Shown: piece after piece, positions 55,724 through 64,000 of the stretch
Numbering within the stretch: the first letter of the stretch is position 1
Layout: each line of letters opens with the position of its first letter
Notes under the pieces: generated by a model
The model's database searches: none
Seen by the model: the letters and a program-made list of their open reading frames with translations, nothing else
What the model was told of the DNA's origin: nothing
Source: Clavaria fumosa
Taxonomy: Eukaryota; Basidiomycota; Agaricomycetes; Agaricales; Clavariaceae
DNA length: 64,000 nt
Direction of reading: 5' to 3'
Assembly: GCA_951802425.1 (NCBI GenBank)
Contig: OX637803.1
Span: forward strand, 2,852,001 to 2,916,000
Program-made: the position numbers and the translations under genes

Positions 55724-56450
55724 CTAGCGTCGGACATCTACATCTCCGCTAGAGCACGATACGAGGATGACAATAAGTAGAACAAGAACCACTGCACCGA
55801 CGACACCACCAATGATCAAGGAGCTGCGTGATTTGTGAGAGGGTGTTGAGGAGGACACTGTTGGTGAGGGTGGCGGTGGCGACGTTGTCTGCGTGACAGC
55901 CAGGTCCGGGCTATTGAAACGAATAATGTGTTGTGTAGAAACTCAACGAACGAGTCGCACTTGAGGGTGATGGTCGAGAACGCGCCTGTGGGGAAGCTGG
56001 CAGTGGTTCTGATGGTTCTGATGCTGGTTGAGTCAGGGCACGGAAAACGGGTCGGAAGACGCACAGCGAAGCGGTGGCGACGAGCGTGGCAGGCAGGGAC
56101 GCCGCGCGCGTATATGATGCGAATGCGGTCGTGTTGTAGACCAGCGAGGGGTAGACCGTCGTGAGGTTCACCAGGCAAGCCGACGACGGGCCAGGTTGGA
56201 CGACGTAGCCATGTTGGACGACGTAGCCAGGTTGTCCTAGGGGAAGCCGGAATGCGACGCCGGCGGGCAGGTTGCAGGTCCACTCCACGTAGCCAATCCC
56301 TTCTGGGATGACCATGGTGAAAAGCGCGTCCGTCGAAGCCGTGCTTTGGCAACGTCGTGATTGAGCGTGGCCCCCAACTCGCATACCACATGATCCCTTT
56401 AGTGGACAATATGCCCCCTCGACCAGCCCCCGCAAATACGGCGAGGGAGC
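55724..56450 (-). CDS. Putative single-pass membrane protein, exon structure unresolved
   Basis: On minus an N-terminal part reads GYVEWTCNLPAGVAFRLPLG, resembling the Cys-containing extracellular domain of basidiomycete membrane-anchored proteins. Further on, a Ser/Pro-rich stretch (SPPPPSPTVSSSTPSHKS) leads into a transmembrane helix LIIGGVVGAVVLVLLIVILV, a short tail and a stop at about 55724. The two parts are in different frames, so at least one intron or a frameshift lies between; the exact joins could not be settled. Function is unknown; such proteins are often called Mid2-like wall sensors by analogy. Confidence 0.45.
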
Positions 56451-56572
56451 GTATCCAGCAATATGGACCGCGCATCCTGCTTGCGCGCCACATCACGGGC
56501 ACAAGCAGCGATGCCAAGGACGCCATGGTCCAGGACGCGACCTCCTTGAGCCACAGCCCTGGCAGCGCTCTG

Positions 56573-56592
56573 CCCCCCCCCCCCCCCCCCCC
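56573..56592. repeat. Run of 20 C
   Basis: Twenty consecutive C residues directly before the duplicated PPE1 segment; either a junction tract or a spot where the assembly length is unreliable. Confidence 0.9.
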
Positions 56593-57233
56593 GCTTTGCG
56601 AGTCTCCCTTCTAGCGTACATATCCTGTACATGCATCTAATTGTTCTCTTCTTATTCCAGGCCCGCCCAAACCGCTCGTCCAAAGCCCAGATGGAAATCA
56701 AAGCAACCCGGCGCCGATTTCTCTCCGCTATCTGCGTCGACGTACTTCACGCAAGCGTTCCAGGTCACCGTAGAAGACACGGGCCTTGACCATCGCGTTT
56801 ACTACACGGCGCCGAATCTCGCTTCCGGGACCGTAATGATTTTCCACCATGGGACGGGATACTCCGCGTTGAGTTTTGCTTGTCTCGCAAAAGAGGTCAC
56901 CGACATGACCAAGGGCAATTGCGGCGTGCTCAGTATCGACGCGAGGAGGCATGGTAAATCCATGGTGCCAACTGCCCCATCGTCAAGTTACACGCTTAAT
57001 TGATGCGCACGGGTTCAATTAGGGAAAACCCAGTCATCAAAGGAGAAGGGTGATGACGAAGACCTATCCATAGACCTTCTATCGAACGACTTGTTCAGAC
57101 TCATACAACGACTCTTCCCGGAGCCTTCTAATGCCCTCGCGTTTGTGGTACGCGATTTGCGCTAAGTTCGCATCCACAAGACTGAAGGTTTCGTGATCCA
57201 GCTCGTCGGGCATAGCATGGGCGGCTCTGTCCA
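56593..57233 (+). pseudogene. Truncated duplicate of PPE1
   Basis: Matches 59574-60211 with few differences, from the last bases of exon 1 through intron 1, exons 2 and 3 to just after the GHSMGGSV nucleophile motif of exon 4. It keeps the introns, so it arose by DNA duplication, not from mRNA. It has no start exon and no C-terminal half. The left junction is the poly-C run; the right is an abrupt switch after GGCTCTGTC. Confidence 0.9.
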
Positions 57234-58443
57234 GTTTTTGTGTGCATCGATTTGAGCAATGTACACACCCCACACGCAGTAACGTTGCACCGATAACCTT
57301 GGCCGTCGAGTTAGCCACCAGACCCTCGTTGCTACTCTGGACCAAGACCCATTTCGTGGCGTCACGAGTCGGCCCTTTCACGCATACACCAACACGTGAC
57401 GTGCGCTACCCCCGGGGCAGCTTATCCTTGGCCCCGCCGTCCGCCTCTCTTTCTCCCTCCCATATCCACCGTGCATGCGCCCACACACACATCGGCGTCG
57501 TCAAGCATCCAGTGCCCACCGTCCACCCTTACCGCCTTGTCCAGCGCGCTGCACATCGTCCTCCAGTGCCCATCGTCCCTTCCTACCCGTGTCCACCATA
57601 TCTACACTAACCCACGCCTCGTCGTCCGCCCTCATATCTTCTCGTCCCCCAGCACCGGCCGCTCACCCTCTGCCGCATTGCATATGCCCACCGATGCGAC
57701 GTGCATCCAAAGGCTTCTCGAACTACACTGTCGCCGTCACTTTGCCCTCTTTCTCTTAGCTATTACAACCTACACCCGCACACCCTCGCCAACAAGATCC
57801 CCAATTTATTTGCCCCCGCATCTTTGCTTGTCCTGTATGACGATGCCCTTCACCATTGTCAAGCACAGACGATGGCTGCTTCGGGGCTTCTTGCATAACT
57901 CCCCACCGCCCGACAACTCTTGGCATCATTGCAAACGACTGTGAGCACTACCGGGACATCCAGCTGCATGCACTGCATTCCGAGCCTCACGTATGCCTCC
58001 CCCATTTTTGTCTTAAATTGTTCGCCCGCTCACCACGCCTTCAGCAAACTTCCCGCTACTGATACCCTGCAAATGCGAGATGCTGGGTTGGCTCCCTCCC
58101 CCCCTTGACCACTGCCGCTCTTGTCTGCCACGCCCCGCCAAGTCATTGCTACGGCTGGAGGTTGATGGAGGCGGATGGACGCAGGTGGGCCACCATCATC
58201 GTACGGCCTGTGTGCGGCACTCAAATTGTCATCGTCGGTGGGGGCTGGTCACTGTGCTGGCATCCATGCTAGTCTACATGCCTTCATTAATACAGAAGGT
58301 AAATGTTCCTTCTGTTGTACTTCTCGAATATTGTGAACTAATGCCTTTGCAATTCAATGGTGGGAATGGCGGGCTGCAAACTCTTGTTCCAGAACCTCTG
58401 AAGTGATGGTCTGTGCCTACAACTATTACATTACTGTAGGACA
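57234..58443. other. No supported gene
   Basis: C-rich, CACACA- and CCTC-rich sequence on plus; the long frames here are Pro/Ser/His-rich and lack structure. From about 58260 it becomes AT-richer, leading to the small gene on minus. Confidence 0.4.
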
Positions 58444-58987
58444 TCAAATTTCCGCAGTACAGCCAACTGCAATACGAATGGCTTTAAGGCGTTCCGCAAT
58501 GTGATGAGGAACTGGTTGTCCATAGCCTACAAGATATGCTGTGGCCTGTGGCCCAGTCAATGCGTTGATAACTCCCACATTTACAAGGGGGGGCAGGTTG
58601 TGCTGGTGATGCAGAATTACTAGGGGAACATGCAAAGTGAGACAGGACATACTGGAGGGGCTGTTGGTAATGTTCCATCGAGAAATGGAACAATCTTGAA
58701 AGTGCGGGAATGCCCATCACCTGCAAGAAGGTTGTGTACCTGCATCAATGGAGCCAAGCCTGCATCCAGGGCCGGTCTAAACCATGGTGGTGCTACAGCT
58801 GATGGCAGACGGTCAATAAGATGTCAATGGAGTTAGACAGATACATACCACCACCAGCATTTTGTGCAATAACTGCAGCTTCATAGACAGCTCCTGCTCC
58901 AACATCATCAAGGGTAGCAGGGTGTTGTGGCTGGGGAGGGACTGAGGTGTTGCCTGCAGGTGGGTTTGGGTGTGGTACAGGAGGCAT
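58444..58987 (-). CDS. Small conserved fungal protein, 147 aa, unknown
   Basis: Three exons on minus (58849-58987, 58653-58798, 58444-58602), both introns exactly 50 bp and starting GTATGT, join in frame. The product starts MPPVPHPNPPAGN, has APPWFRPALDAGLAPLMQ and FKIVPFLDGTLPTAPP, and ends with LPPLVNVGVINALTGPQAT, then an ERLKAIRIAVGCT helix. The pattern resembles small proteins common in agaricomycete genomes. No catalytic or membrane motif is visible. An alternative ATG at 59080 would extend the N-terminus. Confidence 0.65.
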
Positions 58988-59429
58988 GGTTGAGTGGGTG
59001 ATGTGGAGATGCAAGATTGGCAAAGAGGGAAGAGGTAGGGGGAGAAGGGAGCTCAAAGACTTTGGAAATACTATATACATGAATTAATTGAACAAATCTA
59101 GTTAGATTTACAATGAAACATTGAACTAATCTAGTTAGATTTACATTGAAGATCACACAGAAATGGGTCTGCCACTAGATGTGGTGAACCCGACAGTAGG
59201 TGACAAGTTGAAGATGGACTGGACATGGAAGCACCAAGCCTGCGCCTGAACCAAGCCCTCCGACGAGGTCATCCTGGGAGATGGGCATGCACCTCGAGCC
59301 CGAAAATGCTGCGAATGGGTGGCAACGCCAGCTGACCGCAATGTCACGTGTATCCGCTGGGCACGTGCACTGACCGTCATCGTCGTCACCGACGTTGAGC
59401 TCTGGTTGGTTGTCGTATCCGCGGGCACA
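58988..59429. other. Spacer with a short tandem duplication
   Basis: 59090-59150 carries two copies of a unit AATCTAGTTAGATTTACA about 35 bases apart. 59160-59429 is presumably the PPE1 upstream region. Confidence 0.5.
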
Positions 59430-61029
59430 ATGTCATCTCTGTACAGGTCTGCCATCAGCGCGCGCATCGAAAAGCTACCCCAGCTGCCCTCGACCGATGA
59501 TGAGACCGACCTCGTGGAAGATGAAGTAGACACTCTCGCCCCGCTCCCTGTAGGGGGAGGTTTAGGTCCACCTGCTTTGCGAGTCTCCCTTCTAGCGTAC
59601 ATACCCTATACATGCATCTCACCGTACTATTCTTATTCCAGGCCCGCCCAAACCGCTCGTCCAAAGCCCAGATGGAAATCAAAGCAACCCGGCGCCGATT
59701 TCTCTCCGCTATCTGCCTCGACGTACTTCACGCAAGCGTTCCAGGTCACCGTAGAAGACACGGGCCTTGACCATCGCGTTTACTACACGGCGCCGAACCT
59801 CGCTTCCGGGACCGTAATGATTTTCCACCATGGGGCGGGATACTCCGCGTTGAGTTTTGCTTGCCTCGCAAAAGAGGTCACCGACATGACCAAGGGCGAT
59901 TGCGGCGTGCTCGGTATCGACGCGAGGAGGCATGGTAAATCCATGGTGCCAACTGCCCCATCGTCACGTTACACGCTTAATTGATGCGCACGGGTTCAAT
60001 TAGGGAAAACCCAGTCATCAAAGGAGAAGGGTGATGACGAAGATCTATCCATAGACCTTCTATCGAACGACTTGTTCAGACTCATACAACGACTCTTCCC
60101 GGAGCCTTCTAATGCCCCCGCGTTTGTGGTACGCGATTTGCGCTAGGTTCGCATCCACAACTGAGGGTTTCGTGATCCAGCTCGTCGGGCATAGCATGGG
60201 TGGCTCTGTCGTGGTTCGCGCATGCTCTGCGCTGCTCGAGGAGCGGTACAAGATCGTGGGAGTCGCAGTGCTCGATATTGTGGAAGGTAGCACACCATCG
60301 CTCTATCAATGGCGTCTGATGCCCTAAGACACAACCTATAGGCTTTGCGATGGAAGCGCTGCCTCACATGCATTCCCTCCTTAACGCGCGCCCAGATGGC
60401 TTCGGCAGCCCCGAAGAAGCTATCGAATGGCAGTTGCGTCTCCCTATCTGCAGCACAACGCTTTTTGCTTGCTTCCACTGATGCGTTGCTCTGCCAATTA
60501 CATATCAGTGTCGCCACCCACGTTATTCGAAATTTGCATTCGGCGCGCCTGTCCGTGCCGTCGATTATCCGGCCCTCGACGAAAACGGCCTCGCCTCTCA
60601 TACCTCCGTATGTCTGGCGCACACCGTTGCGTTCGACGGCCCCATACTGGCCCGGTACGCACAACCCCTCTCCTTTGCCTATTCCATCCGCCAGATTGAC
60701 GCTCTACTGTGCAGGTTGGTTTGCTTCACTCTCGTCCAAATTCCTTGTCGTGCGCGCCGCGCGTCTCCTTGTCCTCGCAGGCACAGACCGTCTCGACAAG
60801 GAGCTCATGATTGGCCAAATGCAGGGAAAATTCCAGATGGAGGTCATCCCAAATGTGGGCCACATGCTCCACGAGGTGCGTCCACTCTAGAATTTGTCTT
60901 ACGTCATGTTCTCCAATCTGAGGGAGATTCCACGAGGACAATCCAACGCGCTTGGCTGAGATTCTGGTGGAATTTTGGAGGAGGAATGCGAGGGTCATCG
61001 TCGGAGTCAAGAGGGTTGGGGACATGTAG
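59430..61029 (+). CDS. PPE1: Protein phosphatase methylesterase 1, 380 aa, eight exons
   Basis: Removes the C-terminal methyl ester from protein phosphatase 2A catalytic subunit. Exons 59430-59582, 59667-59934, 60004-60128, 60181-60286, 60342-60432, 60509-60654, 60715-60875 and 60937-61029 join in frame; intron 1's 3' end is the least certain. N-terminus MSSLYRSAISARIEKLPQLP, then the family signature FSPLSAS. Alpha/beta-hydrolase features: HHGAGYSALSFA (oxyanion region), DARRHGKT, GHSMGGSV nucleophile, AGTDRLDKELMIGQMQGKF and NVGHMLHE with the catalytic His. The C-terminus TRLAEILVEFWRR is typical. It is intact, and is the donor of the truncated copy at 56593-57233. Confidence 0.93.
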
Positions 61030-61309
61030 AGAACACCACAAACTGAGGAATAACTGAGGTGCCATGTTCTTGAACGTCAACACTGGAAAGAGCCGTTGAT
61101 GTACACCATTGCTTGCGGGAGCTCAAAGTTCAGATTTGATGTTCAGATTTGAACTTCTTACTCCTTCAATATCTATAGCTTCAAGGATAAACCTTTTTTT
61201 GGCTTGTCACGCCACAGAAATGAGAGTCTGCTTTGCCTGTGTGTCTGAACGGGGTTGGCTCAGCTAGACAAATGCAAGATGATATAAGTATTTTACCTTG
61301 GTCCTGTGG

Positions 61310-61741
61310 TCACCGCTGTGGTAGCAATTTCCCCACAACACGATATCCCCTGGGCGGCCTGCGCGTCTTCCTCTGTTCCTGCTTCGTGAGCACCGCATCA
61401 GACCCGACGTTCTCAACTTCAACGAGCTCCTTCACCGCCAGGATCTTCCCCGCGACGACGGGCGAATGAGGGTGATATACCGTCTGCATGCGACGGTAGA
61501 TCCCGAGCGAGGTCAGCGTCCCCTTGATTCGGGACCCCAGCGAGATGGGCGAGCGTCTTAGTGTTATTTTGTAGTGCGTCGCTCCTGTCGTTGTAGCATC
61601 CGGAATCGCTGTGTCCGCAGTCGATGCAGAGCGTGTATGGGTGCCTGTTGGTGGAGCTACCGAAGTGGTCTCCGAGAGCGGACGACCGAAATGGTGCAGG
61701 AATATTCGGCGATGACAAGCAAGGCGTCTGAAGGCGAGCAT
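61310..61741 (-). CDS. MRPL33: Mitochondrial large-subunit ribosomal protein uL30m
   Basis: 143 codons on minus, single exon. The first 50 residues (MLAFRRLACHRRIFLHHFGR) form an Arg/Ser-rich mitochondrial targeting sequence. The mature part begins HYKITLRRSPISLGSRIKGT and continues GIYRRMQTVYHPHSP, then VKELVEVENV, the uL30 fold of mitochondrial ribosomes. The extension RTRRPPRGYRVVG-like tail is common in fungal members. It lies 280 bases downstream of PPE1 in a tail-to-tail arrangement. Confidence 0.85.
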   Translation of the reverse strand: MLAFRRLACHRRIFLHHFGRPLSETTSVAPPTGTHTRSASTADTAIPDATTTGATHYKITLRRSPISLGSRIKGTLTSLGIYRRMQTVYHPHSPVVAGKILAVKELVEVENVGSDAVLTKQEQRKTRRPPRGYRVVGKLLPQR

Positions 61742-61996
61742 GGACTTGTGCTTCGAGGACGACGGGAAAAGTCACTTTCGTTTCACGTGACAGAGATACG
61801 CCATCCGTCGTGTCATATTGCCAAGCCAAAACCTGTAGTATGCTACTGTACAAGACTACAGAGGCTAAAGCAAAAAGCAGAATGCATATAAGTGACCTGG
61901 AACGTGAGGGAAAAGAACTGCTGGCGGGGGAAAAGAAAGAAGTCAAAACGCATTGGGTTTTGGGTTTACCAGACGGTCAATGAAACATCAGCGGGT

Positions 61997-63778
61997 CTAT
62001 TGAGTGACCTGGTGCTGTTGCTGGGCGAATTGGCTCTGATAGTACTGGGCGTAACTCGCTTGATAGTCTTGAGACTGCGGCTGGCCATAAGCCGCAGCTG
62101 CCTGTGGGTAACCTGCGTGAGTTGCGCCCCACTGTGGGGCACCACCGTAACCGGCTGCTGAAACTCCGGGGTAGCCGCCATAGCCGGGCGGCCGATAACC
62201 CGTCTGTGGTGTCTGCGTGCTAGGCGTGTTAGTCTGCCAAGCCTCCGGTCGTCGCCAGGGAGGTATGTTTGATCCGCCTGCTGTGATGTCGTGTCCGCCG
62301 CCACCTGGGCCCCTCCCAGCGTCATCGCGGCCCCCACCGCTCTCGCCGAGTTCCGCCATAAGCTTCGCGAAATCGGAGTCGAAACCCTTCCCGCCCATAG
62401 CGACGGCATTCGGGTCCTTGTTAGTGGTGCAATCGCGAGCCATGTGGCCTGCGCTGCCACAGACACGACAAATGATGTTAGCAGTGAAGTTGCGCTGTTC
62501 CGGACAGTCATATTTGCGATGGCCGACACCACCGCAATTCTGGCAAATCTGGTTCTCATCGTCGCGGAGAGTGCCGTTGAGAACGGCGAGTTCGCGCAAC
62601 TGTGAGAGTAATCATGGTAAGCAGCATCGACAACTACTCGTAAATAACAACGTACCTGATTAAGCTTGTGGTCGTTCTGGCCTTCAGGGGTTGAAGCAGC
62701 CTATCGCGCAAGTTAGAGAACGTTTTGACGGCAAGGAGGAATCTACTAACGGTTTCGATAACTTTATTGATCAGTTTGACACAATGAGCAACCTTCTCTT
62801 CAGTATCAGCAAGGACGAGGCAATGGAGGTCTTCTTCTGCATCCTCTGCGTACTGATCTGGCCTAGCTTTGCCCTCTTTGACACTTCCTTTGCCACGGAT
62901 GCTAATCTTGGCACCACTATCTCGCTCCATTTTTTTCAAGCTGTTTCCGCGAGGGCCAACCAAAAGACCTGAAAAGAAGTTGAGAAAGATCCTGGATAAT
63001 CAATCCAAAATGCTAACCGAAAAAGTTGATCTGAGAAGAAACCATGTTCAGTATTCAAAGATTAACAGAGGAAGACAGCACGCATACCTGCGGAAATTCT
63101 TTGACAGGGATATAAACTTTATCAGATGGGCGATTAGAGCGCTTTTGTTGGTGATATTCAACAGGGGGACGAAAGTTAGGATCAGCCTTCATTGCACGGT
63201 CGACAAGCTTGATGCGCTCATCCTCGAGTTTCTTACGGTAACGGACTTCGCGGGTATTGGTTCTGCGGCCCTGCGAGTCGTAGGTAGGGGGCGGGGAGGG
63301 TGAGCTACCAATCACGCAAATGGGTGTCAGTAAGTGGACGGAGATGCATTTTGATGGACGGACCGTTCTTTTTCCGGAGGGATATAATCGTTCAATCTCA
63401 ACTTGCGATTGATTTCTTCCAAGCGCAATTGGATGGCATAATTATCCAGCTGTGCCTGTGAGACCCCGGCAGAGGATATAGCAGTGGGCAGGCCTGGAAT
63501 TTCGGTCTTTGAATCGCCCCACCGGCTACGTCGCTTACGGGGACCATTTGTGTCTTGCACACTCTTTGAAGGGATGTCGGGTTCCTGTGGGGGAGAACGA
63601 GGATATGCAGATGGGGAGGGCTGCGCAAGTTGCCCATTTTCCTCCCGTTGTGGTCCAAATCTTCGACGGTTACCGAGAGGAACTTCTCGTGCGTTAGACC
63701 ACTGATAACGTAGTGTAGAACAACAACCATCGTACCATCATTGGTTCCAGTAATCTGACGAGAGGCAGGTCTCCACAT
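61997..63778 (-). CDS. MSL5: Branchpoint-bridging protein (SF1/BBP), 485 aa, seven exons
   Basis: Splicing factor that binds the intron branch point in the commitment complex. Exons on minus: 63736-63778, 63364-63682, 63088-63304, 63018-63030 (only 13 nt), 62751-62968, 62656-62700 and 61997-62599; they join to 1458 nt with no stop. N-terminus [23 protein letters not shown] is the conserved U2AF65-binding ULM-like motif. The KH-QUA2 domain includes [18 protein letters not shown] and [13 protein letters not shown], followed by two CCHC knuckles ([28 protein letters not shown]) and a Gly/Gln/Tyr-rich tail. No damage is seen. Confidence 0.95.
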
Positions 63779-64000
63779 GTTCAGCAGTGGCAAGGATGGT
63801 TTGTAATAAGCAAGCAAACTGCTTCGTTTTTTCAAAGTCAGCGCCTTTTGCTCGTGCCCTACAAATTACAACAACACTGTATAGCCAACCGACGGCGAGG
63901 ACGTTAAACGAGGAGCAAGAGACTCAGGCGAAGACAAATGGAATGGATTAGACGCTCCGAACGTAGGTCAGGATTCTGCTGCAGCACCAGTCCGTTACAA

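Overview
This looks like about 64 kb of a filamentous basidiomycete (Agaricomycete-type) chromosome, mostly a transposon graveyard that ends in a short stretch of housekeeping genes. Evidence: introns of about 45-70 bp; a protein phosphatase methylesterase (PPE1), a mitochondrial uL30 ribosomal protein and a branchpoint-bridging protein (MSL5/BBP), all with fungal gene structure; chromodomain Ty3/Gypsy elements, Ty1/Copia and Helitron-type RepHel genes; and a TET/JBP-type dioxygenase of the kind expanded in mushroom-forming fungi. Nothing bacterial, and no rRNA, tRNA or CRISPR, was found.

Layout. 0.2-1.35 kb: a two-intron Zn2Cys6/coiled-coil pseudogene convergent with a decayed minus-strand Gypsy element (Gypsy-1, 1.4-7.3 kb), which carries a 434-bp TA-flanked MITE. 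7.3-20.4 kb: a nest of one chromovirus family (Gypsy-B): a deleted fragment, another element's LTR, a CpG-decayed copy, and inside that copy a full-length, almost intact element (14068-19637, 291-bp LTRs differing at one base, TSD AGAAA). 20.45-21.5 kb: a Myb-like fragment split by a palindromic MITE, and a Ser/Pro-rich ORF. 21639-41903: a minus-strand Copia element (310-bp LTRs, TSD GATAC). Between its leader and its gag sits a 15.5-kb unit, Element A (26080-41548), with TCACATAG termini, a TCCAT target duplication and long terminal inverted repeats built of 43-bp tandem repeats. It carries two further palindromic elements, an accessory gene, an F-box pseudogene and a 7-exon RepHel gene.

42178-54508 is an AT-rich block, Element B. 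It holds three co-oriented genes with no visible lesion: a 2090-aa RepHel, a six-exon 368-aa protein and a seven-exon 451-aa TET/JBP-like dioxygenase with its catalytic residues present. The block is bracketed by CCCGCTAAC...GTTAGCGGG. 54.5-64 kb is host-like: an unresolved membrane-protein gene, a truncated duplicate of PPE1, a small unknown gene, then intact PPE1 (+), MRPL33 (-) and MSL5 (-).

How it fits together: the nesting gives a relative order of insertions (Gypsy-B old copy, then Gypsy-B young copy; Copia, then Element A, then the 653-bp palindrome). Inactivation is dominated by CpG transitions. All six differences between paired LTRs are CpG to TpG/CpA, and the in-frame stops in three elements fit CGA to TGA. 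That is the footprint expected of cytosine methylation of transposons, and it makes a TET/JBP gene travelling beside a Helitron-type replicase the most interesting feature of the window.
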